From assembly GCF_004341395.1 (NCBI RefSeq), contig NZ_SLXT01000012.1:23294-87293 (forward strand): a stretch of 64,000 nt of DNA, written 5' to 3'. This document shows positions 19,159 through 27,240 of this stretch, piece after piece; the first letter of the stretch is position 1; the number at the start of each line of letters is the position of its first letter. Under the pieces are notes generated by a model. The model ran no database searches. It was given only the letters and a program-made list of their open reading frames with translations, and was not told the DNA's origin. Source of the stretch: Heliophilum fasciatum. GTDB lineage: Bacteria; Bacillota; Desulfitobacteriia; Heliobacteriales; Heliobacteriaceae. A program made the translations under genes and the position numbers.

Positions 19159-19203
19159 AAAAATCCCCCTGATGAGGCGGCAAGCCTAGTCAGGGGGATT
19201 TTT
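19159..19203. terminator. Bidirectional hairpin terminator, copy 1
   Basis: AAAAATCCCCCTGA pairs with TCAGGGGGATTTTT, with an inner AGGC/GCCT hairpin. A tracts and T tracts on both sides allow use from either strand: it ends the DUF2304 transcript and would end the nuclease remnant transcript. The same element recurs at 20451 and 21651. Confidence 0.85.
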
Positions 19204-19275
19204 GATTACAGGGGATGTGAAAATAAGCAAGAGGTACAGTAAAAATTATCCGCGAATGTCATGGTGGCTACCTGC

Positions 19276-19385
19276 TCATTGCGGGAGATGGGCAGCGCGG
19301 ATCGCCAGTTCGGCTTCATTGAGCACGTTGCTGTGCATTAAGGGAAGAAAGATCAGTTTCAGGATATCTTGCTCGTCCAAAGTGA
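19276..19385 (-). pseudogene. Remnant of Rpn-family nuclease with internal deletion
   Basis: Reads LDEQDILKLIFLPLMHS followed by NEAELAIRAAHLPQ and stop. The intact gene downstream has AIRAAHLAKEVQ in the middle and ends SAHLPQ, so the codons for AHL appear to have recombined, removing about 80 residues between them. The 5' two thirds of the gene are also missing: upstream of LDEQ the sequence jumps to the intergenic block found ahead of the intact copy (TTTATTGTACCATG). Non-functional; it marks an old copy of the repeat. Confidence 0.75.
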
Positions 19386-19478
19386 TGTTCTTTATTGTAC
19401 CATGTTCGCGGGCAGGTGTAGCGGTAATAAAGAGATTCGCTCCCGGATAAAATGGTCGTTTTCAGCAGATCGCAAACG

Positions 19479-19508
19479 TTGTGATTTGAATGAAATATAT
19501 GGTAAAAT
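19479..19508 (+). promoter_or_regulatory. Candidate promoter of mntA-hepT
   Basis: TTGTGA (19479-19484), 18-base spacer, TAAAAT (19503-19508), about 64 bases ahead of the mntA start. The AT-rich spacer contains ATATATGG. No operator was recognised. Confidence 0.45.
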
Positions 19509-19571
19509 ATAGCGGGGCCTTATCCTTTGAATCGATAAATCGCCGCCGTGAAGTGAAAGGAGCGCATTCAT

Positions 19572-20030
19572 GTGTCGCTGCCTGAAAGCATACCCATGCT
19601 GAACATTGATGATCGTTTAGAAGCGATAAAGAGGTACTTTGCGGAGCAACCGATTGTTTTTGCTGCTTATCTTTTTGGATCCTATGGCACTGAGTATCAG
19701 ACGCCGCAAAGCGATGTGGATATTGCAGTGCTTGTGGATAATGAGACGGTCAATGATATCGATAAACAATTGGAATTGGAATGCCGGATCAGCGATATAT
19801 TGGGTACGGATGACGTTGATGTGCTTTTCCTCAACCAAGCATCGTTGCTCATGCAGTATAAAGTGCTACGTACGGGACGGTTATTGTACGAACGTGAAGG
19901 TGACCTACTCAGTGATTTTATCGAATATGTGTTAATCCGGTACCTGGACTATCAGATCGATTATTCGGCTTTTTGCCGTGAATATGATAAGGCGCTTCCG
20001 GAGGTGGATTCTCGTGGTCGAGGGCGATAA
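19572..20030 (+). CDS. mntA: MntA-like nucleotidyltransferase antitoxin
   Basis: 152 aa. Minimal nucleotidyltransferase with the complete motif G36-S37-x10-D48-x-D50 (FGSYGTEYQTPQSDVDIAVL), a helix and a third acidic region (GTDDVDVLFL). In known MntA/HepT systems this enzyme adds AMP groups to a tyrosine of the HEPN toxin and so silences it. GTG start after GTGAAAGGAGCG; an ATG lies 24 bases inside and is an alternative. Its 3' end overlaps the hepT start by 17 bases, fixing a tight stoichiometric pair. It sits between Rpn repeat units, which may have brought it in. Confidence 0.85.
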   Translation: MSLPESIPMLNIDDRLEAIKRYFAEQPIVFAAYLFGSYGTEYQTPQSDVDIAVLVDNETVNDIDKQLELECRISDILGTDDVDVLFLNQASLLMQYKVLRTGRLLYEREGDLLSDFIEYVLIRYLDYQIDYSAFCREYDKALPEVDSRGRGR

Positions 20031-20439
20031 ATTACGTACGAAGCTCAACTATATTCAAAAAAACGTGGAAGAACTCGAAATCATTAAACACTTTTCTTAC
20101 CAAGAGTTTCTTGAAAAACCCTTCTGCTTTGCCGCTTCGTTGCGCTATCTCCAGGTAGCGATTGAAGCCATGACTGATGTGGTGATGCACATTATCGCCA
20201 GAGAGCGAATTGGACTGCCGCAGCATCATGGTCACGCAGTTGAACTGCTGGTTCAGAAGGGGATATTCTCCTCGGAGTTTGGCCTTACCCTGCGCAAAAT
20301 GATTCGATTTCGTAATCGCATTGTGCATATCTATGACGAGGTTGACGAACGCTCGATTTATGAAGTGATTCAATCGCACTTGCAAGAATTTCATGAGTTT
20401 GTCGATATTGTATCCCGTGAATATCTTAGAGAAGTATGA
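20014..20439 (+). CDS. hepT: HepT-like HEPN toxin (putative RNase)
   Basis: 141 aa from the GTG at 20014, chosen because GGAGGTGG lies upstream; an earlier in-frame ATG at 19978 is deep in mntA. All-helical HEPN domain; the catalytic/target motif R-x4-H-x-Y is present as RNRIVHIY (R100, H105, Y107), the tyrosine being the known AMP-acceptor in this family. HepT toxins cleave RNA when not modified by MntA. Its last 18 bases and the following hairpin are copied again at 21633, evidence of a local duplication that included the toxin's end. Confidence 0.85.
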   Translation: MVEGDKLRTKLNYIQKNVEELEIIKHFSYQEFLEKPFCFAASLRYLQVAIEAMTDVVMHIIARERIGLPQHHGHAVELLVQKGIFSSEFGLTLRKMIRFRNRIVHIYDEVDERSIYEVIQSHLQEFHEFVDIVSREYLREV

Positions 20440-20450
20440 ACGAATGACGA

Positions 20451-20490
20451 ATCCCCCTGATGAGGCGGCAAGCCTGGCCAGGGGGATTTT
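20451..20490. terminator. Bidirectional hairpin terminator, copy 2
   Basis: ATCCCCCTGATGAGGCGGCA / AGCCTGGCCAGGGGGATTTT, placed between the convergent hepT and Rpn nuclease genes. The GGCCAGG variant differs by two bases from the other copies, so the outer CCCCCTG/CAGGGGG stem is kept. Confidence 0.8.
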
Positions 20491-20567
20491 CGATTACATA
20501 TAGGGGATGTGAAAATAAGCAAGTGGTACGGTAAAAATTATCAGCCAATGTAATGGAGGCTACCTGC

Positions 20568-21431
20568 TCATTGTGGGAGATGGGCAGAAGCGATTTTTTG
20601 AATTTTATCGATGGGGATACCGGTAATTTCAGCAATCAGTTCCGGGGATACTCCCTTTTTTAAAGCGGTGATAGCGACTAGTTCTTTGCCTTCCTCACGG
20701 CCTTCCTCGCGGCCTTCCTCACGGAGCCATTTTTCAATATCAGTCATTCTGAGCACCTCCAATAACATCTTTTTGACGCTTTCCGGCAGGATCTTGTCGG
20801 TGATGGCAATGATACTCGCTACACATAACACCTGCAGTGATCCTTGAACTTCTTTGGCAAGATGGGCGGCGCGGATTGCCAGTTCAGATTCATTGAGCGC
20901 GTCGCTGTGCATTAAGGGAAGAAAGATTAGTTTCAGGATATCTTGCTCGTCCAAAGGGACCTTATCCCGGATTTTATGTTCCAGTTGTTCCAACTCGGTG
21001 TCACCGTTGAAGGAGCGCATGAACACATTGTCGACGCGGTATGTCAAGGAGGCCATTTCCAAGCAAGCCGGTGCGGATTGGACATGGCCGGCATAAATCA
21101 CGGCAGTGCGCACGGGTTTGCCATGGCGTTCAACGATCCGCGCGCCGTAGAGGGCGATGCGCCGGAGCAGATCCGGTGGCTTGTTCACTTGAAATTCTAA
21201 ATGCAGGAGACTGTCGTCTTCCAAAAGAAAGACAAAATCAATTCGCTGTTCTTTAGCTTCGACCGTCGGCAATACGGTCGGCATGGCACGAACCACGCGG
21301 GCGGTGTGCAGCCCAAAGAGGTCAAGTGTTTTGTCAGCAAATGTCTCGGCCATGAATTTCATGACGATGTCTTTGTTTTGATAGCTGATCGCGGTTGATT
21401 GCAAAGAATCATTGAAGTCGGATTCTGTCAT
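20568..21431 (-). CDS. Rpn-family recombination-promoting nuclease / PD-(D/E)XK nuclease
   Basis: 287 aa. N-terminal half is the Rpn/YhgA-like nuclease core: RIDFVFLLEDDSLLHLEFQV supplies the D ... E-x-Q catalytic signature (about residues 64-83), and an earlier FMAETFADKTLDLFG helix precedes it. The C-terminal half has LDEQDILKLIFLPLM, a charged repeat (REEGREEGREEGKE) and a final small helix (ISPELIAEITGIP-like, here VSPELIAEITGIPIDKI). Rpn proteins are DNA endonucleases linked to horizontal transfer and recombination, and some act in phage defence. This is the only intact copy of three in the cluster. Confidence 0.82.
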   Translation of the reverse strand: MTESDFNDSLQSTAISYQNKDIVMKFMAETFADKTLDLFGLHTARVVRAMPTVLPTVEAKEQRIDFVFLLEDDSLLHLEFQVNKPPDLLRRIALYGARIVERHGKPVRTAVIYAGHVQSAPACLEMASLTYRVDNVFMRSFNGDTELEQLEHKIRDKVPLDEQDILKLIFLPLMHSDALNESELAIRAAHLAKEVQGSLQVLCVASIIAITDKILPESVKKMLLEVLRMTDIEKWLREEGREEGREEGKELVAITALKKGVSPELIAEITGIPIDKIQKIASAHLPQ

Positions 21432-21650
21432 CGATTCTCGTCACTTCCTTTCTTTATTGTACCATGTTCGCGGGCAGGTGTAGCGGTAATAAAGAGATTC
21501 GATTTTTTCAAGCAATTTCCTTTTTTGTATTGTAGTATTTGTTAATTTTCTTAGCAGGGTTGAACCAGAACAAAGTACTACAACTTATTTTCAATCGGGC
21601 TTGCGATTGTGGAATACCGGATAAAATGGTCGTTAGAGAAGTATGAACGA

Positions 21651-21693
21651 AAAATCCCCCTGATGAGGCGGCAAGCCTGGTCAGGGGGATTTT
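21651..21693. terminator. Bidirectional hairpin terminator, copy 3
   Basis: AAAATCCCCCTGA pairs with TCAGGGGGATTTT with inner AGGC/GCCT, identical in form to copy 1; it lies between the upstream region of the intact Rpn gene and the truncated third copy. Confidence 0.8.
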
Positions 21694-21771
21694 CGATTAC
21701 ACATAGGGGATGTGAAAATAAGCAAGAGGTATAAGTAGAAGTTATCAGCGAGGGTAATGGTGGCTACCTGC

Positions 21772-22125
21772 TCATTGTGGGAGATGGGCAGAAGCCATTT
21801 TTTTGATTTTATCGATGGGGATGCCGGTAATTTCGGCAACCAGTTCCGGTGATATCCCCTCTTTCAAGGCGGCGATAGCGACCATTTCCTTACCTTCTCT
21901 AAGGCCTTCTTTAAAGCCTTCAATAAAGCCTTTTTTAAAGCTCTCTTTAAAGCCCTCTAAACGATCTACTTCACGGCCTTCCCCACGCAGCAATTTTTCA
22001 ATATCGGTCATTCTTCGCACCTCCAGTAACATTTTTTTGACGCTTTCCGGAAGGATATTGTTGATGCTTTCCGACAGGATCTTGTCTGTGATGGCAATGA
22101 TGCTGGCTACACATAACACCTACAG
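21772..22125 (-). pseudogene. Truncated Rpn-family nuclease, C-terminal fragment
   Basis: About 115 aa, homologous to residues ~200-287 of the intact gene (LCVASIIAITDKIL ... TGIPIDKIKKMASAHLPQ). The nuclease core is absent: homology stops at ACATAACACCT near 22125, where the sequence changes abruptly into the region of the SMR-like gene. The methionine at 22119 is an internal residue (V in the intact copy). Compared with the intact copy it has a small duplication (ILPESVKKML is preceded by SESINN) and a longer charged repeat (FKESFKKGFIEGFKEGLREG). Confidence 0.75.
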
Positions 22126-22143
22126 CCGGCTCCATTTTTGCAT

Positions 22144-22521
22144 TTAAAACCGCTGCGGCAGCGACACCAGATAACAACCGACGACGATGATCACCGTGCC
22201 GAGCCAGCGCGTCCAGGGAATCGTCTCCTGAAACAACGTCCAAGCCAGAAAAACCCCCAATACCAAGGACAGGCTTTGCAGCGGATAAGCTAAGCTGAAA
22301 TCAACACGGGAAAGGATGGCGAACCACAGGCCGGTGGCGATGACATAAAGAACGAGGCCACCCATAATCCAAGGAGAAAAACACAAAGCAAGCAAATTCG
22401 ACAATTGGAAGCCGCCCAGTTTCTGCAAGCCGATCTTCCAGAGCGCTTGCCCCGAGAGCAGAAGAATAATGTTCGTACCGATTAAGAGGAGCGCTTCGGG
22501 GCTTAATGTGGACTTAGGCAT
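22144..22521 (-). CDS. Small multidrug-resistance/EamA-type 4-TM transporter (ArnE/F-like)
   Basis: 125 aa with four hydrophobic segments: ALLLIGTNIILLLSGQALWK, then LLALCFSPWIMGGLVLYVIA, a short third (DFSLAYPLQSLSLVLGVFLA) and a fourth (WLGTVIIVVGCYLVSL). The third-helix stretch SLAYPLQSLSLVLG and the ETIPWTRWLGTVIIVVG end are characteristic of SMR/DMT proteins, among which the ArnE/ArnF type flips lipid-linked aminosugars. The adjacent O-antigen-ligase gene favours a glycolipid role over drug export, but that is inference. Starts with ATG close to AAGGAAGTGG. Confidence 0.72.
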   Translation of the reverse strand: MPKSTLSPEALLLIGTNIILLLSGQALWKIGLQKLGGFQLSNLLALCFSPWIMGGLVLYVIATGLWFAILSRVDFSLAYPLQSLSLVLGVFLAWTLFQETIPWTRWLGTVIIVVGCYLVSLPQRF

Positions 22522-22563
22522 GAGGCCACTTCCTTATAGGCAGATTACCGAGGACTCCTAGGA

Positions 22564-24570
22564 CTACTCTTCACCCCGCCGTCGCAGCGCACCGAGTAAA
22601 GCGACGCAAAACCAAAATGAAATCACCATCATCGGCACTTCAAAAACGTTCTCTACAGCATTATGCAAGGCCACGCCGATAATACCGCAAGCCACACCGG
22701 CCGCCAGAGGGCGATAGCGACGAGCCGTATGCAAGGCCGAGCCAATGCTAAACCGTATCGTGGCCAAAATCAAGCCTAGCAAGGAAAATAAACCCACAAG
22801 ACCGGTTTCCGCAGCCGTTTTCAGGTAATAGTTATCGGTGTAGAGCGTTTTATGCGAAAAATAAATCGCATTGCGCTCGGCAGCAGCACCGCCAAACTGG
22901 CCAAGACCGATCCCCGTCATCGGGTGTTGCTGCACTTTTTCCAGCGCCAAGTTCCAACGATCGATTCGCCCGCCCTTGGCCGAACTGGCAAAATAACTGG
23001 GGCTCAGCAAATAGCTCACGCGATCCGCCACCGACGGCGCAGCGGCCGGCAAGAGCAACGCACCGATCAACAAAATGGCGATAATCCGCCGGTCCTGCAG
23101 CAAACTAAAGAGTACAATGGCGATCCCCAACCCCAGCCAGGCACCACGAGAAAAAGTAACGACCATGCAAGCGGCCATGACCCCGGCGCAAGCGAGAAAA
23201 AACCAACGCTGCCACCGGTGGCTTTGGTACGTCAGCCCCAGAGCGATAGGCGTTGTCAACACCAGCAAGCTGCCAAGCACGTTCGGGCTTTGAACGATAG
23301 AAAAAGCCCGCGTCGTGATACTTTCCGCTTTGTCGACCCAGTTTTCCGGCATCGGTACTTTGATGATGTACTGGTAAACACCGAAGGCGGCAATGCCGGT
23401 AGCGATCAACGCAAAAAAGATCAAAAAACGGCGGCTTTGGGCAGGGCGCTCCAAGAGCTGAATGGCCAGATAAAACCAAAATGTATGCTGAATGACAACG
23501 CGCAAACCTTCGAAGGGCACCGAGATCCGCGGATAGGTATGATCGATAAGAAAAAGCGTGATCATGATGATATTAAAAGCCGTCAGCGCCACAAAAAGCG
23601 GGTGGCCGCGCCAGCGAAAATCGCGCCGTGTCAGCCAGTGGGCGCCAATGGCAGCAATCATCAAAACAAAAAGGCCTTTGTCCCAAATGGCAGCAACGCT
23701 GGCCGGCAACTGAAGCCGCAAAAACCAGTCAATGGGGCTAAAAGCGGCGATGCCAATCAGGCCCAGGGCTGGGCGAAAAATCAGCAACTGCAGCGCCACC
23801 AGGGCCAGCAAAAGCGCGACAGTAGCGACATCACCGTACCGGGAGGCCAGGAAACCAAGGCCAGCACCGAGGCCGAACAGGAGCAGGAACATGAGCTTTT
23901 CAGCGACTGGACTCAAAGCCGGTGCCACGGGATAAGGGGAAGTGACGGCCCCGGGAGCCCTAGCAGCCCCGACAGTTCCGGTAGTCCCGACGCCCCCAGC
24001 GGCCCCAGCAGCTACTTCCGAATCGTGATCACGAAACAAAGCCGCAACGCCGCGGGCGATCCAAGATTGGGCCGCCACTTCCGCTACAGTACTTGTACAG
24101 GTGCGGAACGTATAAAGAGCAGCAATGATAAGCAATGGCAACAGCACCGTACTCAGGTTCCAAGGCGCATGGCCGGTAGTAATCAAAGGGATTTTCGCGT
24201 GAAGCCAACCGATAACCAGCGCGACACCGGCCCGGCTGATACCGGCCAACTGCCACCCTTCCGGTACGGCCAGATGGCGCACAATATTGCCGACCAGTGA
24301 CGTATCGGCGGTCGGCAAAAACAGATCGAGCCAACGCCGGCGCAGTAGAACCAAGGGCGCCGTGATCAGGCGCCAAAGACGTAAAAATTGCGAATCCGTA
24401 GCGAGGCGCTCCATTCGCCCATAGGGATCATCACCGACGAAACGGCCGGTAACGCTTTGGCGAGCCAGGGCGATGAACCGTTCCAGGCCCCGATGAATCC
24501 AACTGCGCTGCCAGACCAGGTCGATTTTTTTCAAAAGAAAAACAAGAAGTTGCATAAGTCGACCGATCAA
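22564..24570 (-). CDS. O-antigen ligase / Wzy-C family membrane protein
   Basis: 668 aa, 10-12 hydrophobic segments. The Wzy_C signature is in the long external loop: GIGLGQFGG, then a histidine (SHKTLYTDNYYLKTAAETG) and VGLFSLLGLILATI. Such proteins join oligosaccharide chains on the outer face. An N-terminal cytoplasmic region of about 65 residues and a Gly/Ala-rich linker (AAGAAGGVGTTGTVGAARAP) are extra. The TTG used here has no ribosome site; the same frame is open further up, and a CTG eight bases after GAGGTGAA (NTIETFRQVLVN following) is a possible non-standard start. Divergent from the next glycosyltransferase. Confidence 0.85.
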   Translation of the reverse strand: MIGRLMQLLVFLLKKIDLVWQRSWIHRGLERFIALARQSVTGRFVGDDPYGRMERLATDSQFLRLWRLITAPLVLLRRRWLDLFLPTADTSLVGNIVRHLAVPEGWQLAGISRAGVALVIGWLHAKIPLITTGHAPWNLSTVLLPLLIIAALYTFRTCTSTVAEVAAQSWIARGVAALFRDHDSEVAAGAAGGVGTTGTVGAARAPGAVTSPYPVAPALSPVAEKLMFLLLFGLGAGLGFLASRYGDVATVALLLALVALQLLIFRPALGLIGIAAFSPIDWFLRLQLPASVAAIWDKGLFVLMIAAIGAHWLTRRDFRWRGHPLFVALTAFNIIMITLFLIDHTYPRISVPFEGLRVVIQHTFWFYLAIQLLERPAQSRRFLIFFALIATGIAAFGVYQYIIKVPMPENWVDKAESITTRAFSIVQSPNVLGSLLVLTTPIALGLTYQSHRWQRWFFLACAGVMAACMVVTFSRGAWLGLGIAIVLFSLLQDRRIIAILLIGALLLPAAAPSVADRVSYLLSPSYFASSAKGGRIDRWNLALEKVQQHPMTGIGLGQFGGAAAERNAIYFSHKTLYTDNYYLKTAAETGLVGLFSLLGLILATIRFSIGSALHTARRYRPLAAGVACGIIGVALHNAVENVFEVPMMVISFWFCVALLGALRRRGEE

Positions 24571-24671
24571 GCTGTTGACAAGGACTTGGCGAAACGTTTC
24601 AATGGTATTCAGGGGGTTTTCACCTCGTTGCCTATGAAGTGGGGACCTTTTGAAGTGGGGAGGACAAATGG

Positions 24672-25940
24672 TTGGATATTGTATGTATAGGAGCGGCAGA
24701 GTGGCACGGCATCTGGGCGCGGGCGCAACAGTTGATGGTACGCCTGGCCGATCAGGGGCATCGCGTGCTTTATGTCGATCCGCCGATCACCTATTTGGCA
24801 GGATTAAAAAATAAAGCCCTTTGGGAAGCGCGACAAGCAGCACTAAAGGCCGCACGGGAAGGGACACGGGAAGGGACGGAAGGGACGGAAGGGACGGAAG
24901 GGACACTAAAAGCATCACCGCAAGGACTCACGGAACTACGGCCCGGTGCGATTTGGGGATTGCAGCCACCGATCTTTTGGCCTTTTCACAGCATGTATCG
25001 ACCCGTCAACCGCAGCAACCAAAAACGGCTGGCCCGTGCGCTGGATCAAGCGCTGCGTACCTTAAAATGGCAGCGGCCGGTGCTGTGGACTTATCTACCG
25101 GGCTCTTGCGATTTGCTGGGCGGCGACCGCTGGTCCCAAGTGATCTATGACTGTGTCGATGATCACGCGGCCTTTCAAGGGCTCATCGACCCAGTCGTCA
25201 TGCAAGCCATGGAAGATGAATTGGCGAAGCGCGCCGATGTGGTCTTTGCTTCGGCCCAGGCGCTGGCGCGCAAGATGGAGCGAGTCCGCCCCGATGTGAC
25301 GCTCGTCGCCAATGCAGCCGACGTAGAACACTTTCGACAGGCTGCCACTGACGCGGAGCACGCCCAAGCTGCCCGTGGTGATGCCGATGAAAAAAACAGC
25401 CACAAACTCCCGGGGGACATGCCTGCGCCAGGAAAACCGGTCATTGGCTTTATCGGTGGCATCGGCAGTTGGATCGATACAGAATTATTGGCAGCCCTAG
25501 CCCGTGCCGTACCGGAGGCGAATTTGGTGTTGATCGGTCCCGTCGAAACGGACGTACGAGCACTGCAGGCGCTGCCGAACGTACAACTCCTCGGTAAAAA
25601 GCCTTACGCCCAATTGCCGCAGTACCTGCGTTATTTTGACGTTTGCCTGTCGCCCTTTCGGATGAACGAGTTGACAGCCGCCGTCAATCCCGTCAAGATC
25701 TATGAGTACCTGGCTGCCGGGAAGCCCGTCGTCTCAACGGCACTGCCTGAGGTCCTGCCCTTTGCACCGGTCGTCCAAGTGGCCCACGATCACCATGACT
25801 TCATTGCCATGGTGCAGGCGTCCCTGCGTGCAGCGCCAACCGCAGGAAGAGCGGAGCGGCAAGCACTGGCAGAGACCCATTCCTGGGATGCCCGGCTGGC
25901 CGTGATGATGGAGCGAATCAAGGCGACGGTAAAATCTTGA
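24672..25940 (+). CDS. Family 4-type glycosyltransferase (TuaH-like)
   Basis: 422 aa; TTG start nine bases after GGGGAGGAC. N-terminal half has WARAQQLMVRLADQGHRVLYVDPP and VIYDCVDDHAAF, the features of the TuaH-like group; the C-terminal GT-B domain shows GFIGGIGSWIDTELLAAL and KIYEYLAAGKPVVST with the catalytic acidic residue of the family. Residues about 62-78 contain a repeat EGTREGTEGTEGTEGT made by 9-base DNA repeats (GGGACGGAA). The last 23 bases overlap the convergent DUF4330 gene. Likely adds a sugar to a surface polymer; donor unknown. Confidence 0.84.
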   Translation: MDIVCIGAAEWHGIWARAQQLMVRLADQGHRVLYVDPPITYLAGLKNKALWEARQAALKAAREGTREGTEGTEGTEGTLKASPQGLTELRPGAIWGLQPPIFWPFHSMYRPVNRSNQKRLARALDQALRTLKWQRPVLWTYLPGSCDLLGGDRWSQVIYDCVDDHAAFQGLIDPVVMQAMEDELAKRADVVFASAQALARKMERVRPDVTLVANAADVEHFRQAATDAEHAQAARGDADEKNSHKLPGDMPAPGKPVIGFIGGIGSWIDTELLAALARAVPEANLVLIGPVETDVRALQALPNVQLLGKKPYAQLPQYLRYFDVCLSPFRMNELTAAVNPVKIYEYLAAGKPVVSTALPEVLPFAPVVQVAHDHHDFIAMVQASLRAAPTAGRAERQALAETHSWDARLAVMMERIKATVKS

Positions 25941-26406
25941 CGCTGTCCACAATCCCTTGCAGGTTCATCGTTTGCGTTTTGTACCAGTATTCTTTCCCAG
26001 CTTTGATCTCCTGATTGCCCACCTTCAGATCGGCCGTGGCCGATTTGGAGGTGCCGCGGATCACAACATACACATCCTTATAATGGGGATCATCGGAGAC
26101 CACCGTTTCCCCCTGCGCGTTCGTCTGGGACGTGCGCGAGGGAACGACACGAATCGATTCGACACGGGCGTCCTCGACAAACACGCCGCCGGCCACCAGT
26201 TTTTCATTCGTGTTCAGACCAGCCACCAGTTCGGGGTGAACTTTTTTGAAAAAGCCTTCGAACTGCACTTCCGTAGTTGTGGTGCTCACGATGTTTTTGG
26301 TTTTGGTGGCGAGACCAAAGACGAGAGCGACGATGGCGACAAGGACAACCAAGTCGAGAGGGTTGATCAGGCCGAACCAGCGGCCCCGGTCATCGACGAG
26401 TTTCAT
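25918..26406 (-). CDS. DUF4330 family protein
   Basis: 162 aa from the ATG at 26406, twelve bases after AGGAGG. N-terminal MKLVDDRGRWFGLINPLDLVV and one membrane segment (LVVLVAIVALVFGLAT) are the family hallmark; the rest is an extracytoplasmic beta-rich domain (VEFEG-type strands, ending in KTQTMNLQGIVDSVKIL). DUF4330 genes usually accompany exopolysaccharide and flippase genes; the molecular role is not known. The gene is convergent with, and overlaps, the glycosyltransferase before it by 23 bases, so the two transcripts are antisense at their ends. Confidence 0.8.
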   Translation of the reverse strand: MKLVDDRGRWFGLINPLDLVVLVAIVALVFGLATKTKNIVSTTTTEVQFEGFFKKVHPELVAGLNTNEKLVAGGVFVEDARVESIRVVPSRTSQTNAQGETVVSDDPHYKDVYVVIRGTSKSATADLKVGNQEIKAGKEYWYKTQTMNLQGIVDSVKILPSP

Positions 26407-26567
26407 GGGAGCTACATTCCTCCTATTAGTTATTGAATTAGCTATCATTCGACATCAGGAGGCATCTTCCTTGTTTGTGCCAAGAAGAACCACTCAAAAG
26501 ACACAAACCACCGCATAAGCACAAAGCTCAAAAAATAAACTATGGAATCAAAGGAGGCCCATGGCAC

Positions 26568-27008
26568 ATGCGGCAAAATGTAGATCTATCGGTAACGGAC
26601 ATTCAGGGTATTCTACCCCATAGACCACCGTTTTTATTGCTTGATCGCGTGACGGAATTAGAAGTCGGTCGTTCGGCCGTTGGTTGGAAAAATGTCACGA
26701 TCAATGAACCTTTTTTTCAAGGGCACTTTCCCGGTTATCCGGTGATGCCCGGCGTGTTGATCTTAGAAGCATTGGCCCAAACCGGCGCTGTGGCCCTGCT
26801 CAAGATGCCGGAGTTCGCCGGCCGCATCGCCTTGTTCGCCGGAATGGACGACGTGCGTTTTCGCCGACAAGTAGTACCCGGCGATGTGCTGCGTTTGGAA
26901 GCAGAATTGACGGCATTGAAACGCGGCATCGGCAAAGCCAAAGGTATAGCCACCGTCGACGGTCAGATGGTCTGCGAGGCACTGCTGACATTCGCTGTAA
27001 AATCATAA
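26568..27008 (+). CDS. fabZ: 3-hydroxyacyl-[acyl-carrier-protein] dehydratase FabZ
   Basis: 146 aa from the ATG at 26568, ten bases after AGGAGG; length matches FabZ exactly. The hot-dog fold active site is complete: the catalytic His in [13 protein letters not shown] (about residue 19), [23 protein letters not shown] with the catalytic Glu, and [17 protein letters not shown]. It dehydrates beta-hydroxyacyl-ACP in the elongation cycle of fatty acid synthesis in the cytoplasm. It stands apart from other fab genes, followed by a 230-bp gap with a tandem copy of AAGGTTTCATCAAATC at about 27007-27040 and a promoter. Confidence 0.95.
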   Translation: MRQNVDLSVTDIQGILPHRPPFLLLDRVTELEVGRSAVGWKNVTINEPFFQGHFPGYPVMPGVLILEALAQTGAVALLKMPEFAGRIALFAGMDDVRFRRQVVPGDVLRLEAELTALKRGIGKAKGIATVDGQMVCEALLTFAVKS

Positions 27009-27134
27009 GGTTTCATCAAATCAAGGTTTCATCAAATCAATCAAGATCCTTCGTAAAATCAGAGCTTTCATGAAATCCCCCGCCTTACATTCCCCTCAGT
27101 ATGGTCGGAACAAAAGGATTCTATGCGTGGTATC

Positions 27135-27163
27135 TTGTCTTATGGAAGGCCTTGGGGTAGAAT
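27135..27163 (+). promoter_or_regulatory. Candidate sigma-A promoter of the WecA/TagO-like gene
   Basis: TTGTCT (27135-27140), 17-base spacer, TAGAAT (27158-27163), about 80-100 bases upstream of the next gene. No operator recognised. Confidence 0.5.
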
Positions 27164-27240
27164 GATGGTTAAGGCGCCCTGCTTTACCGTAAATACAGCT
27201 TGGTTAGCAACAAAGTGGTAGCCCTTACGTAAAAAAGTTC

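Larger units (their letters stand above)
19159..22125. repeat. Three-copy Rpn-nuclease repeat cluster around a toxin-antitoxin pair
   Basis: Three homologous units lie in the same orientation. Each begins with the same hairpin (AATCCCCCTGATGAGGCGGC then AAGCCT and GGGGGATT), runs on with GGGGATGTGAAAATAAGCAA and then carries an Rpn-type nuclease reading frame on the minus strand: an internally deleted remnant (19276-19385), an intact gene (20568-21431) and a C-terminal fragment (to 22125). Units 1 and 2 share the right-end block TTTATTGTACCATGTTCGCG, with the beginning of GTAATAAAGAGATTCG, and both have GGATAAAATGGTCGTT further right. Unit 3 is preceded by TTAGAGAAGTATGAACGA, which is also the 3' end of hepT before unit 2. 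The mntA/hepT pair sits between units 1 and 2. Confidence 0.85.

Noticed and set aside
22852..24300. 482-aa forward-strand reading frame
   Set aside because: It lies antisense to the O-antigen-ligase gene, has biased composition (Arg/Gln/Asp), no ribosome site and no recognisable domain: a shadow frame.
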